DNA from: Halonotius sp046719765 | GTDB lineage: Archaea > Halobacteriota > Halobacteria > Halobacteriales > Haloferacaceae | Length of the DNA: 64,000 nt | NCBI RefSeq assembly: GCF_046719765.1 | Contig: NZ_JABEBY010000003.1 | Coordinates: forward strand, 62,001 to 126,000 | Direction of reading: 5' to 3' | Part shown: positions 27,301-35,472 of the stretch, piece after piece | Numbering within the stretch: position 1 is the stretch's first letter | Layout of the letters: each line of letters starts with the position of its first letter | Notes under the pieces: generated by a model | Seen by the model: the letters and a program-made list of their open reading frames with translations, nothing else | The model's database searches: none | What the model was told of the DNA's origin: nothing | Position numbers and translations under genes: made by a program

Positions 27301-27997
27301 CAGGCGGACCGCCGTCCGCAACCCTGATTGTTCCGTTTACCCTTCCGATAGTATTCTCTAATGTAATATCGACAGCCCCCGGAACAGTTGCTGGTTCTCG
27401 TACGTCTTGGAATCCATCCTGGTCGACCACAAGATCAAAATCCTCGTCAGTCGTTGGAACCGCAATGTTATACATACTATTCTCATTCGACGTTGTTTCC
27501 ACACGGAGATTATCAGATTCTTCAATCAGATTTTGATCGGGATGATCTTCGACTCTGATTGGCACAGTTTGATTTGTCGCTTTGTGCAACGGTCGAGGGC
27601 CTCCAAACCCGGGAAATTCTACACTAACTTCGCCGGTGACCACTTCGGTCGTTCGGTTCGGAACAAGCGTATCAACAGTAGTAGTTTCTCCTGTTGTCAC
27701 CACCACGTCCGTCTGCGTTGTCCTTTCGTAGTCAGCAGAATCGACTGAAATATTGACGAGCCCGACGTTGACAGAGGCTTGGAATGATCCATCGCTTTCC
27801 GTTTGTGTGACCTGCTGACCATCAACAAAAATATCCGCCCCCTCAATCCCCTCGCCGGCTGCATTCTCAACGTCTCCCTTGATTGTACCAGCCGCTTGCG
27901 CGGTTGCTGTGCCGGACATGGCCACCACGGCAAGCAGTGTGATTCCCACCACAAGGATTGCAGCACGGTGAGTCAGTTTTCTGGCTTCAGGACTCAT
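24347..27997 (-). CDS. Large secreted surface protein (BGTF-like) with carboxypeptidase-regulatory-like and tandem beta domains
   Basis: A 1216-residue exported protein. The signal peptide is ILVVGITLLAVVAMSGTATA. Two carboxypeptidase-regulatory-like Ig domains lie at about 36-115 (GTIKGDVENAAGEGIEGADI) and 217-295 (GPDGNYSIQAPGGSRTVTVE). Two tandem related domains at about 310-405 and 405-505 both end in RLATPRR. A long region (about 510-960) resembles haloarchaeal BGTF surface proteins. Later come a CARDB-like domain (about 1065-1150), an Asn/Asp/Gly-rich linker and a C-terminal hydrophobic segment (DVAVATAVTGAIHILGYW). There is no PGF motif. It diverges from the dockerin gene across 117 bp and shares that locus's AT-rich codon use. 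Confidence 0.8.
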   Translation of the reverse strand: MSPEARKLTHRAAILVVGITLLAVVAMSGTATAQAAGTIKGDVENAAGEGIEGADIFVDGQQVTQTESDGSFQASVNVGLVNISVDSADYERTTQTDVVVTTGETTTVDTLVPNRTTEVVTGEVSVEFPGFGGPRPLHKATNQTVPIRVEDHPDQNLIEESDNLRVETTSNENSMYNIAVPTTDEDFDLVVDQDGFQDVREPATVPGAVDITLENTIGRVNGTIRVADGGPPVQGATVSVAVDPSEWTGLTNGAITDQTGPDGNYSIQAPGGSRTVTVEAETFQPVDDTVKFQSDDTKINDFNLNLTHNVLRIDSVTPRTAQSGETVTVDYTYANDDFDTISLALTDGGEAIYTQNVSVDASPGQVSFDMPEGTTLTEEYSIRLATPRRETTATLNDPNLFTGNVLEINSVTPELAQSDDTVTVNYTYSGTHRFDTLSLDVAGDGETIYEQSIPVPENSDSTREFSFEMPDRSSVDDAQYTIRLATPRRQATGSINVANVFNSEDGEFSEDEYRSPAGDFVQIELSLTAPPEGDLDEAYILIGGDRDADEGNLQNYLDILHVQGTDQATFTVNTRLVGTDPPAGRQVYFPSGSDQSTQITSYAHDFNASDDVNNDLSGTVFEDVSFENGNGNEVATSLAEFRERVGLSPRHAPLQADRYRLVAGGSGTVMIRDGVIPDLRHPVDRSNIVLTQPEVKDVNTYVLPPAPANTIDRFSSDPESRTLTQADIGSLLDQASERDTITEGDRLLVEVQTSGMFGSVVEHTNPAVNEGIEVSAEQPGDISNNNFATLREDPEGVRIELKDRILDDPNHPGTGLQFANSASSDLYVLPDDTADQWENESRIGTEPEIGGFYMIIDTRGSDPFTGRPEDGDLLEFEIAYESPPGESYAYKDYSLIKGQKPETFDPAVPEEDGIEHYPYFGDSDTTVVANTSFFYQEPSVRYDRQMPDGDLIVPQVSDGQILGSTNIAPGSDVTLQLIESQRPNQQLVTVEDVEIDEDGRFTAEADFSELEPGQRVEIEFYTSGRLVENRVIDKRGVEVVDDIENPATFEIESLTNTTTVEQRASLDSISATIRNNGSIPARKAITFSIDGENITQEFAILQSNQTTTLDLSEKFVTLPVGEYTYTVSTEDDAATGQLTVAEPESGTVITSNENATTSNPSEIGQPNNNEATDDNGNNNDGGNDGNGLFSLIGIRSRDVAVATAVTGAIHILGYWT

Positions 27998-28114
27998 CAG
28001 GGTTATACTGTGAACACGTATGCAGTAGCAGCCTATTAAACGTAGCGGGCTCCAATCTCACCACTGATAATGGGTAGCAACAATTATACCAGTAGGTCAT
28101 AATGTCATAGCTAT
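27998..28114. promoter_or_regulatory. Divergent promoter region of the surface-protein island
   Basis: This 117-bp AT-rich gap holds a minus-strand TATA candidate GTTTAATAGG (about 28034-28043) for the large surface protein. A plus-strand candidate CAATTATACC (about 28080-28089) lies about 25-35 bp before the ATG at 28115. The close spacing suggests the two arms could be co-regulated. Confidence 0.5.
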
Positions 28115-30394
28115 ATGTCGACAGCTCACAAAATAGCGATCACAGCCGTAGTACTGTTCGTAGCACTATCGACCGCTCCGGCGGCAGCGGCCGCCGATGT
28201 CGGCCCTAACGACCTCAGTAAGTGGGATGAAGTATTCAATGAGACTGACGGGGATCAAGACTTTAGCGGTAGTAATGTAGATGCATTCGATAAGCTATAT
28301 ATTAATGAAACAGGAGAGGAAATACGGTTTGCAGTACAAGTGGACAGTGGAACGGGATTTGATGAGAATAACAACGCTCTGCAGGTGTATATTGATGCAG
28401 ATGGGGAAACAGGAATAACTAGTGAGGCAGGCAGTGATACAGGCACCCCTTCCTGGGCAGATTTCTATGATGGGTTGGGTGCCATGAACGCTGAATACCG
28501 GATTTCAAAAAGTAGCGGGTTCAGTGCGAAGATCCAAGAACACGATACAGATGTGATATTCAATAATATTGGTGATGCTAGATATGAAAACGCCGCTAAC
28601 ACGTATAGATTCGGAATAGATAAAGCCACAATCAATGATCCAGAAGAGCTTGATGTGAAATTCGCGTACGCGAAGGATCCCGCAGCCACAAGTCCAGATG
28701 AATTCGCGTGGGCACCATCAAATCCGATCAGAGTCAATGATGAAGGTTCGGCAGCAACAGCGTCAGTTGAGGTTAGAGCCAACTTTGGACGGAGTGATTT
28801 CGACGACGGGGCCTCTGCTGAGTTCACGCTCACGGATGATGGTGAGGAAATAGTTAGCCAACCCGTTGAAGATCTCAGCAGTCAATCGGTAACTGAATCA
28901 TTAAGTGTCAGTCCAAATGATTTCGATGGCACCGTCAACGCATCAGTGACGGTAAATGGCGATGGAAACTACTCATTTGAGCGTGACGTAGACAACACAG
29001 TAGAAATTGCGACAAGTGGTCTCAGTGGAGGAAACACTTACGATAAAAATGCAATTAATATATCAATTATTGAACCAACAGTCAACTTTGATAATGGAAA
29101 CATAGCTGACGGGGCGACGGTTGATTTCACCCTCACGGATGAAGATGGAAAAGAAACCGATAGACCAGTAGCTGCCACAGCTCCGCTAACTGAAACGTTT
29201 ACTGTCAATCCCGACAATTTTAACGGTACAAACAGTGAGCTTACTGTTGATGTAACCGGGGATAGTGATTTTCCATATAATGAGACGAAATCGGTGATTG
29301 TAGATCCAAGTGATGAACAAGAATACACATTCAATGCTAGTGAGATAGGACACAAGGTTACGTTAGAGCCTGTTCCAGGTAATGGTACCCGGGAAATTAC
29401 TGATACTAATGAGTTCACAATCGGGGTTGAGGCCGAGAGCTTTGATGAGAATGGAGGAAAAGACATCTACAGCATTGTACATGTTATTGACTTCGATTCG
29501 GAAAATCTGAAAAACGATATCGATAATATATCAACAGATCTAAATAATAATAATGCAATCGTAAGTGAATCAACAGTGAATGATGGCACAGTTACAATTG
29601 TAATAAGTGACGATAATGATGGTTCACCGATCGTAGACAATAGCAGTGGATCTGTGGGTCTATACAATGTTACGTTTGAGTTTGCGGATGGTCTTCAAGA
29701 TAACCTTGACCAAGGGGATAACGTAACACAATTTAAGCCGACGACCAGCGACGAGACGGTACTATATGGGAGTAGTACAGATACTGAACTCAACTACAAA
29801 TCATCATCTTCCAGTCTTGTAAAGGTGGATAACGACCAGATTAGGATTACAGAAGCTGAAATCACCCCTCTCTCAGAGTACGGTAATATGGTAGGATTCA
29901 CCAGTAGATTTGAGATCTCCGTTGACACTAATGAAGGTGACCTAGGAGATATCACGCTAAACGGCAACAGTTCTTCTAGCGGCCCAATAGATTGTGACGG
30001 AGAGTCCACGTGTACTAAAACGGTTAAATACACACCAACCAAAAACACCGCTGTAACAGGTGAAGGAAATTATGACGAAAACTATGAGTTCGAAGTTGTT
30101 ATCGAAGATAATGATGGTGCTACACTCAAGACGATAACTCAAGAGGATATTGACCAAGATGGAAATGGCATCACAGGTGACCTCAACGCCAAGGTGTACA
30201 AAAAGTATGACTTCAATGCTAATGGCACAGAAGATGGTATAGACGCAGGCGATGTGAGAAGTGCGATACGGGAACTCGGTGAAGGAAACGGAGAACCGTG
30301 GGACGAAAGCCAAGGCGATCTGGCTCGTCTTGATGTCACCGGTGATGGAGAGATCAGTATTACGGATATCACCACACTCGTTGACAAACTATAG
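28115..30394 (+). CDS. Secreted dockerin-like module protein
   Basis: A 759-residue exported protein with signal peptide AITAVVLFVALSTAPAAAAA. Residues of about 28-215 look like a CBM9/DOMON-type beta domain (IDADGETGITSEAGSDTGTP and MNAEYRISKSSGFSAKIQEH); that assignment is tentative. Two related beta repeats follow (about 215-400, each with AEFTLTDDGEE or VDFTLTDEDGKE), then a further beta region. The C-terminus is dockerin-like: DFNANGTEDGIDAGDVRSAI (from residue 699) and DVTGDGEISITDITTLVDKL (740-759). The second is a full DxxGDGxIxxxD calcium loop; the first carries a small insertion. Two cohesin-like genes follow immediately, so it is probably their ligand. The gene is markedly AT-rich. 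Confidence 0.82.
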   Translation: MSTAHKIAITAVVLFVALSTAPAAAAADVGPNDLSKWDEVFNETDGDQDFSGSNVDAFDKLYINETGEEIRFAVQVDSGTGFDENNNALQVYIDADGETGITSEAGSDTGTPSWADFYDGLGAMNAEYRISKSSGFSAKIQEHDTDVIFNNIGDARYENAANTYRFGIDKATINDPEELDVKFAYAKDPAATSPDEFAWAPSNPIRVNDEGSAATASVEVRANFGRSDFDDGASAEFTLTDDGEEIVSQPVEDLSSQSVTESLSVSPNDFDGTVNASVTVNGDGNYSFERDVDNTVEIATSGLSGGNTYDKNAINISIIEPTVNFDNGNIADGATVDFTLTDEDGKETDRPVAATAPLTETFTVNPDNFNGTNSELTVDVTGDSDFPYNETKSVIVDPSDEQEYTFNASEIGHKVTLEPVPGNGTREITDTNEFTIGVEAESFDENGGKDIYSIVHVIDFDSENLKNDIDNISTDLNNNNAIVSESTVNDGTVTIVISDDNDGSPIVDNSSGSVGLYNVTFEFADGLQDNLDQGDNVTQFKPTTSDETVLYGSSTDTELNYKSSSSSLVKVDNDQIRITEAEITPLSEYGNMVGFTSRFEISVDTNEGDLGDITLNGNSSSSGPIDCDGESTCTKTVKYTPTKNTAVTGEGNYDENYEFEVVIEDNDGATLKTITQEDIDQDGNGITGDLNAKVYKKYDFNANGTEDGIDAGDVRSAIRELGEGNGEPWDESQGDLARLDVTGDGEISITDITTLVDKL

Positions 30395-30420
30395 TTGGAA
30401 TTAGATCAAAATCTTATTTT

Positions 30421-31290
30421 ATGCGATATCATAACGCTGCTGTTGCTGTGCTACTCACTGCGGCAGTATTCGCTGGGTCAGTATTATACCCCTTTGGTGT
30501 TGCTGGCCAGTCGGCTGGAGAAATGCGGGTAGACGTAGTTTCCGGCGAAACAGAGCTTGCACAGGGAGAAACGACAACAATCGAGATCAACTATCAGGCC
30601 CCAGCCGGCCAAACCCCGGACACGGTAGGGTTTGATCTTGAATACGATCCTGATGTGTTATCAATTACTGAGGAGGATGTCAGTTCAGGCGGGTATATCG
30701 ACAATAGTATATCCAATAAGAATGTCTCAAATGGGGTTGTTGAATTCACGGAATTCTCATTTGATCCGGATAACCCGAGCGTAAATCCAGGCGAGCCAGT
30801 CGCCACAATCGAGGTGGAACTCGCAGAGGGAGTGGATGAAGGTACTCAGACCGATCTTGAGTTTACCGATGTAACCATCTTCCCAGAGGATATCGGAACC
30901 CCCGAAACGGTTGGTACAACCATTACAGCAGCAAGCGGAACCCAGACGACCCCAGACTACAACGTCAAGATTCACAATCCAACGCTTTCTCAAACACCCG
31001 TTGATGAGACACCGAGTGATCACACACTCAATTTTGACGTAGTCAACGTGAGTGCAGACAACGAGACAGATAATTTCACGGTAACGCTTCCCGAAGAAGT
31101 GACTGTTGAGGATATTACTGAGACGACAGTCACTGATGCGAGTGGCGAATCAATCGCTGTGTCTGATGACCCAGCAGATGACGACAACCCAGGGCGAGAA
31201 CTCAGTTTCGCTGTCAATCCAAACTCCCAAGAAACAACAGTAAAAACCCTGACTGTCGAGGTTGAGATGGAATTGTCAGCCACACCTTGA
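30421..31290 (+). CDS. Secreted cohesin-like protein without membrane anchor
   Basis: A 289-residue exported protein with signal peptide AVLLTAAVFAGSVLYPFGVA. A cohesin-type beta-sandwich spans about residues 34-165: ELAQGETTTIEINYQAPAGQ, then VGFDLEYDPDVLSITEEDV, then EPVATIEVELAEGVDEG. A second Ig-like region covers about 175-289 and ends EVEMELSATP with no transmembrane or sorting signal, so it is either freely secreted or has lost an anchor. It starts 26 bp after the dockerin gene (30394) in the same direction, which suggests one operon. Confidence 0.8.
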   Translation: MRYHNAAVAVLLTAAVFAGSVLYPFGVAGQSAGEMRVDVVSGETELAQGETTTIEINYQAPAGQTPDTVGFDLEYDPDVLSITEEDVSSGGYIDNSISNKNVSNGVVEFTEFSFDPDNPSVNPGEPVATIEVELAEGVDEGTQTDLEFTDVTIFPEDIGTPETVGTTITAASGTQTTPDYNVKIHNPTLSQTPVDETPSDHTLNFDVVNVSADNETDNFTVTLPEEVTVEDITETTVTDASGESIAVSDDPADDDNPGRELSFAVNPNSQETTVKTLTVEVEMELSATP

Positions 31291-31375
31291 TACGATCGAA
31301 CTGGCTATCGGTGCCGGGAATGCACATCAAAAACATAACATGCGGTGAACATAGTTGTACGACGAACTGACAACC

Positions 31376-32305
31376 ATGAGCAAGATCACTGTTCGTCGAT
31401 CGACGTTCGTACTGATAGCCGTCGTGCTGCTGTTTGGGGGAACAATGTGCGCAACGAGCGTCAGCGCACAGTCAGCAGATGGAGAAATCGCAGTTTCACC
31501 GACCGAGGTATCGCTTGCACAGGGAGAATCACAGACAATAGCAGTTACATACGAAAGAGTATCAGATGCAACCCCACAGGGAATCGAGTACACAGTTGCG
31601 TATGATCCTGCTGTGATCTCGGTGACTAATCAAGAACAGGGATCATATCTGGGCGGTGATGCGCTTATAAATAATGTTTCAAGCCCCGGCGAGGTTGAAT
31701 ACGCCGAGGTAGCACTTGATGGAGATAGCGTCGAAACAGCCAATGGAACGGTTGCAACAATCACTGTCGAGGCTGCGAGTGATGTTGATGACGGGGCAAC
31801 AACGCCGCTCGAACTCACTACCGCAAAAGCGTCTGAGGGGTCAACCGAATTCACGATAACAACCACCAATGGAACAGTTGAAGCAGAAGTTCCAACGCAG
31901 GAAGAGGGTTCTACGGACACCGATTCCGATGGTGAAGAGACGACAGACGGGGATTCAGATAGTGAAGAGACGACAGACGAGGATGCAGATAGTGAAGAAA
32001 CTACAGAGGAGAACGCAGATACTGAAGAGACCAGAGACGATACAGAAAATGACAGTAATAGAACGGAGAAGGTAGACAATTCAACCGCCGAAAAGGAAAC
32101 CAGAACAGAAGCAGAGTTGAACGAGACAGTCGACACTGAAACAAGTAGCTCAACTGCGTCTGAACAATCAGCTAATGATAGCTCTACAGGAGATGGTACC
32201 CCCTCGGAAGACGATACCAGCGGTTCGATCCCTGGATTTGGGGTCAAACTGTCACTGATCGCAGTTCTGGCAATAAGTTATATTGTCGGCCGAAAAACAC
32301 ACTGA
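31376..32305 (+). CDS. Cohesin-like surface protein with acidic stalk and PGF-CTERM anchor
   Basis: A 309-residue surface protein with signal peptide STFVLIAVVLLFGGTMCATS. The cohesin-like domain (about 35-170: EVSLAQGESQTIAVTYERVS, GIEYTVAYDPAVISVTNQEQ, NGTVATITVEAASDVDDG) parallels the preceding gene. A stalk of Asp/Glu/Thr repeats (about 175-290, period about 10 residues, SEETTDEDAD type) follows. The C-terminus SIPGFGVKLSLIAVLAISYI plus a basic tail is a PGF-CTERM signal, processed by archaeosortase A and lipid-anchored in haloarchaea. It is the probable cell-surface anchor for the dockerin protein. ATG 31376 is used; an upstream frame adds 7 residues. Confidence 0.85.
   Translation: MSKITVRRSTFVLIAVVLLFGGTMCATSVSAQSADGEIAVSPTEVSLAQGESQTIAVTYERVSDATPQGIEYTVAYDPAVISVTNQEQGSYLGGDALINNVSSPGEVEYAEVALDGDSVETANGTVATITVEAASDVDDGATTPLELTTAKASEGSTEFTITTTNGTVEAEVPTQEEGSTDTDSDGEETTDGDSDSEETTDEDADSEETTEENADTEETRDDTENDSNRTEKVDNSTAEKETRTEAELNETVDTETSSSTASEQSANDSSTGDGTPSEDDTSGSIPGFGVKLSLIAVLAISYIVGRKTH
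31917..32036 (+). repeat. 30-bp tandem repeats encoding the acidic stalk
   Basis: About four degenerate copies of a 30-bp unit (GATAGTGAAGAGACGACAGA core) lie inside the cohesin-anchor gene. Each encodes ten residues of the DSDSEETTDE type. The length of such an in-frame array can vary by slippage and would set the height of the domain above the surface. Confidence 0.7.
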
Positions 32306-32421
32306 GAGACACACAATATTACAAATATACAGACATTTATCATGCATATCCACCATTAACAGGTTTCATTTAGAAATGAAAGCGTTGATATGTCAAACCA
32401 GCAATTTCGAACTAATAAAAC
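32306..32421. other. AT-rich gap with a strong inverted repeat
   Basis: It contains the perfect inverted repeat TTTCATTT-AG-AAATGAAA at 32364-32381, with 8-bp arms. Lying between the cohesin anchor and the zinc-ribbon gene, it could be the end of the cohesin-dockerin transcript or an operator for the next gene. CTAATAAAAC at about 32411-32420 abuts the next ATG. Confidence 0.45.
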
Positions 32422-32751
32422 ATGCCGGCGTGTGATAACTGTGGCGCCGAGGTCGACGAGTCAGCCACATTCTGTCCACACTGTGGTGAGCCACAGGACT
32501 CCGACACCAAGCAAAAGGTGATCATCGGCCGGGTGAGCTACGCTGTTGGGTTCGTGATCATCGTCGCCGGACTCTCGGTGCTCCCCGGGAATCTCGGCGG
32601 GATTCCGGTTGTGCTCGGTGGTATCCAGCTATTCCCGCCGAGTCGACAACTCCTCGGCCGTGTATTCGGCCGGCCCCCGAAAGTCTGGGCGAACGCCGTC
32701 TTCGCACTCCTGTTTGTCCTCATCGGTGCCCTCCTCATCTACCTGCTGTAG
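32422..32751 (+). CDS. Zinc-ribbon membrane protein
   Basis: A 109-residue protein. An N-terminal zinc ribbon, CDNCGAEVDESATFCPHCG (residues 4-22, two CxxC pairs), is followed by two predicted membrane helices (YAVGFVIIVAGLSVLPGNL and AVFALLFVLIGALLIYLL). Its role is unknown. Codon use returns to the GC-rich style of the chromosome, unlike the genes just upstream. Confidence 0.85.
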   Translation: MPACDNCGAEVDESATFCPHCGEPQDSDTKQKVIIGRVSYAVGFVIIVAGLSVLPGNLGGIPVVLGGIQLFPPSRQLLGRVFGRPPKVWANAVFALLFVLIGALLIYLL

Positions 32752-32783
32752 GGCATGCTCACAACCACCGAACACCGACCCTG

Positions 32784-34067
32784 TTATCGCCGTCGGAACA
32801 GCACCACCGTCAGTAGCGAAAGCACCGTCATGATCCCCCCGACGCCGGTCGGCCCGACCATTCCCGTTGAGTCCTCGTCGGTCGAACTCCCATCATCACC
32901 GGACACAGACTCCGGGCTCGTTTCCGGCTCGGGGGCGACGACGGTGAGCGTCCCGGTCGCCGACTCGCCGCCGGCACCGACCGCATAGCGTTTGTCACCC
33001 GGCTCTTCGGGCGCGGTAAACGTCGTGGTGATATTCGTCGACTCGCCACCGGCCAACGATGTTTCGACCGTATGTTGCTCACCGGCAAGGTCGAACGTCA
33101 CCGTTTGGGTGTCGCTGCCGGGCCACTCGTTGGCGATCGTTGCCGACATCGTCACCGATTGGCCAGGGTCAACACGCTGTGGGAGCCGCAGTTGGGTGAC
33201 GTTGAACGGCCCTGTTTCGACAGCCCCAGTTGACAGCGAGGCGGTATCCCGAACACCGGTATCAGTCGCTTCGACCACGACCGCCTCCGGCAGTTGCTGC
33301 AGGCCGCCGAAATCAGGCCGGAGCGAGCCATCCGAGAACCCACGCAAGACGATCGTCTCCTCGTCAGCGTAGACCTCGTAGCTCTCGGCACCACGGGTGA
33401 ACGGTCGGCGGTCATCGAAGGGGCCGTTTTGATTCCGGAGGAACCGATCGTCCATGAACGCGGTCTCCAGTTGGGTGTAGTTGAGGTTCGGACTGGTCAC
33501 GTTGACGTTGTAGCGAAGCCGGTTGGATCGCACCTCAAGCTCCCGATCGGAGCCGACCGCACTCGGCTCGCTTGGGGCCCACTCAACGGTCAGCGTCTGG
33601 ATGAGCACCTCAAACGGCGTGGCTGATTCGATCGGCACAGTTCCGTTGACACGGCCGTCCTGGAACGTCAGCGCGGTATCTCGCTGGTCGCCGGGGAGAA
33701 GGACGTAGGTGCCGTTGAGCTCGGTCGTCGAGAGGGTCTCAGTCTCCTTGTCGAGCTCCACCTCTCGAACGAGACCACCGAGTTCGTTGTCATCAGGGTC
33801 GTACTTGCGCAGATGGATCGTTTCAACGGTCGTTCGGTTCGTCGCGTTGGCAAGCTCGCCGGTAACGTTTCCGAGACCAAGTTCCTGCCCCTGCCAGTAG
33901 ACACCACCATCGGTGAGCGTGGCGTCGGCTGTGCTCTCGGCGTCGTCAACATCGTAAACGGCAGCGGTGTCCGCACCCTCTACTGCGGCGGCCGCCGAGC
34001 CGGCGGTGAGGCTCACCGCGGCAAGGAACACCGCAATCAGCACCGCCACCCGCACCATACGTGCCAT
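32784..34067 (-). CDS. Secreted, membrane-anchored surface protein with CARDB-like domain
   Basis: A 427-residue exported protein with signal peptide VRVAVLIAVFLAAVSLTAGS. The large N-terminal region (about 28-280) resembles haloarchaeal BGTF-type surface proteins. A CARDB-like Ig domain lies at about 305-375 (VDPGQSVTMSATIANEWPGS). An acidic Ser/Asp linker follows, then a C-terminal helix (GPTGVGGIMTVLSLLTVVLF) with RRR. The tail has the tripartite shape of a sorting signal but not the PGF motif. ATG 34067 is chosen for the signal peptide; 34058 is also possible. Its function is unknown. Confidence 0.78.
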   Translation of the reverse strand: MARMVRVAVLIAVFLAAVSLTAGSAAAAVEGADTAAVYDVDDAESTADATLTDGGVYWQGQELGLGNVTGELANATNRTTVETIHLRKYDPDDNELGGLVREVELDKETETLSTTELNGTYVLLPGDQRDTALTFQDGRVNGTVPIESATPFEVLIQTLTVEWAPSEPSAVGSDRELEVRSNRLRYNVNVTSPNLNYTQLETAFMDDRFLRNQNGPFDDRRPFTRGAESYEVYADEETIVLRGFSDGSLRPDFGGLQQLPEAVVVEATDTGVRDTASLSTGAVETGPFNVTQLRLPQRVDPGQSVTMSATIANEWPGSDTQTVTFDLAGEQHTVETSLAGGESTNITTTFTAPEEPGDKRYAVGAGGESATGTLTVVAPEPETSPESVSGDDGSSTDEDSTGMVGPTGVGGIMTVLSLLTVVLFRRR

Positions 34068-34225
34068 CGGAGTCACCAACCGGGCTGTTGTTCCGGGCTG
34101 GTTGCGCGAACGGTGCGACGAACATTGCACATATTTACCAGTTCGGTGCTGATCGTATATAATCGCTGTCCTGCCGAACGGGCAGAACCGCCACACCTTT
34201 GATCGCTGCACCCACCCATCCCGGT

Positions 34226-35134
34226 ATGAACGGCGTCGCAACCGCACCCGGTGCCGGCACCGTGCTCAACGCGTTGGCGACCGGGCAGGGCTCGGCGTTC
34301 GCCATCGATGTCGAGACGACGGCGACCGTCGAACTCGCGGCCGACGCTGAAACGGTGACCGGCGAGATCGCTGGCGCGCCCGACGCCGACACCCGCCTGA
34401 TCGAACGCTGTGTCGAGCGCGTCGTCGATCGCTTCGGCGACGGCGAGGGCGGCACGGTCGCCACCGACAGCGAGGTGCCGATGGCCGCCGGACTCAAGAG
34501 TTCGAGTGCGGCCGCCAACGCGACCGTGTTGGCGACGCTTGACGCGCTCGGTGTCGACGTTGTTGCCGGCGACAATGTCGCTGCTGGCGACAGCGACGAC
34601 GCAACCGCTGGCGACGCGATCACGAAACTCGGTGCCTGCCGGATCGGTGTCGAGGCTGCCCGCGATGTCGGCGTCACGATCACCGGCGCGTTCGACGATG
34701 CCAGCGCGAGCATGCTCGGTGGCGTCGTCGTCACCGACAACACCGCCGACGAACTGCTCGCCCGCGAAACCCGCGAGTGGGCCGTCCTCGTCTGGACACC
34801 GCCGGAGCGCGCCTACAGCGCGGACGCCGACGTTGATCGCTGTGAGAACGTCGCCGAGATGGCTGATCTCGTCGCCGAGTTGGCCCTCGACGGCCGGTTC
34901 GGCGAGGCGATGACGGTCAACGGGCTGGCGTACTCGGCCGCGCTGGATTTCGACACCGACCCGGCCGTCGAGGCGATGTCGCACTGCCACGGCGTCTCGC
35001 TGTCAGGCACCGGCCCGAGCGTCGTCGCCGTCGGCGACGAGGCGTCGCTGGCGACAGTCCGCGAGCTGTGGGCCGACCGAGACGGCACGCTGATCGAGAC
35101 GACGACCCGACCGACTGGAGCATCCATCCAATGA
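34226..35134 (+). CDS. aroK: Shikimate kinase, archaeal GHMP type
   Basis: Phosphorylates shikimate in the chorismate pathway. It is the archaeal GHMP-family enzyme, unrelated to bacterial AroK. The 302 residues carry the substrate loop ATAPGAGTVLNALATGQGSA, the GHMP ATP loop PMAAGLKSSSAAANATVLAT and the C-terminal motif HGVSLSGTGPSVVAVGDE. Its TGA overlaps the ATG of the chorismate mutase gene (35131-35134), so two shikimate-pathway steps are translationally coupled. ATG 34226 matches the family start MNGVATAPG. Confidence 0.95.
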   Translation: MNGVATAPGAGTVLNALATGQGSAFAIDVETTATVELAADAETVTGEIAGAPDADTRLIERCVERVVDRFGDGEGGTVATDSEVPMAAGLKSSSAAANATVLATLDALGVDVVAGDNVAAGDSDDATAGDAITKLGACRIGVEAARDVGVTITGAFDDASASMLGGVVVTDNTADELLARETREWAVLVWTPPERAYSADADVDRCENVAEMADLVAELALDGRFGEAMTVNGLAYSAALDFDTDPAVEAMSHCHGVSLSGTGPSVVAVGDEASLATVRELWADRDGTLIETTTRPTGASIQ

Positions 35135-35424
35135 GTACGAACACCGAACCCGACGAGATGAGCCTGGAGGAACTGCGCGCAGAGATCGAATCGATCGATC
35201 GGGAGATCGTCGAGCTGATCGCCCGCCGCACCTACGTCGCCGAGACGATCGCTGATGTCAAAGCCGAACGCGACCTCCCGACGACCGACGAAAGTCAGGA
35301 GGATGCGGTGATGGAACGCGCTGGCGACAATGCAGCTAAGTTCGATCTCGATTCCAACCTCGTGAAGACGGTGTTTCGACTGTTGATCGAGTTGAACAAG
35401 GTCGAACAGCGCGAAAGCCGGTAA
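35131..35424 (+). CDS. Chorismate mutase, AroQ type
   Basis: A 97-residue all-helical mutase that converts chorismate to prephenate for Phe and Tyr synthesis. It shows the AroQ N-terminal helix SLEELRAEIESIDREIVELI, then ARRTYVAETIADVKAERDLP with the active-site Arg and Lys, and a C-terminal helix LLIELNKVEQRESR. It is monofunctional, with no prephenate dehydratase part. It is coupled to aroK by a 4-bp overlap. Confidence 0.93.
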   Translation: MSTNTEPDEMSLEELRAEIESIDREIVELIARRTYVAETIADVKAERDLPTTDESQEDAVMERAGDNAAKFDLDSNLVKTVFRLLIELNKVEQRESR

Positions 35425-35437
35425 CCCAGAACACCGG

Positions 35438-35460
35438 AACACACAATATTCTGTGTGACC
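35438..35460. promoter_or_regulatory. Inverted repeat at the orphan vapB promoter
   Basis: CACACA-N6-TGTGTG at 35440-35457, with the AT-rich ATATT in the loop. It lies 16 bp before the VapB ATG, a position typical of autoregulated toxin-antitoxin operators. Confidence 0.4.
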
Positions 35461-35472
35461 ATAGGTTTCTGT

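Noticed and set aside
24347..27997. PGF-CTERM anchor on the large surface protein
   Set aside because: The C-terminal hydrophobic segment lacks the Pro-Gly-Phe motif and ends GYWT without a basic tail.
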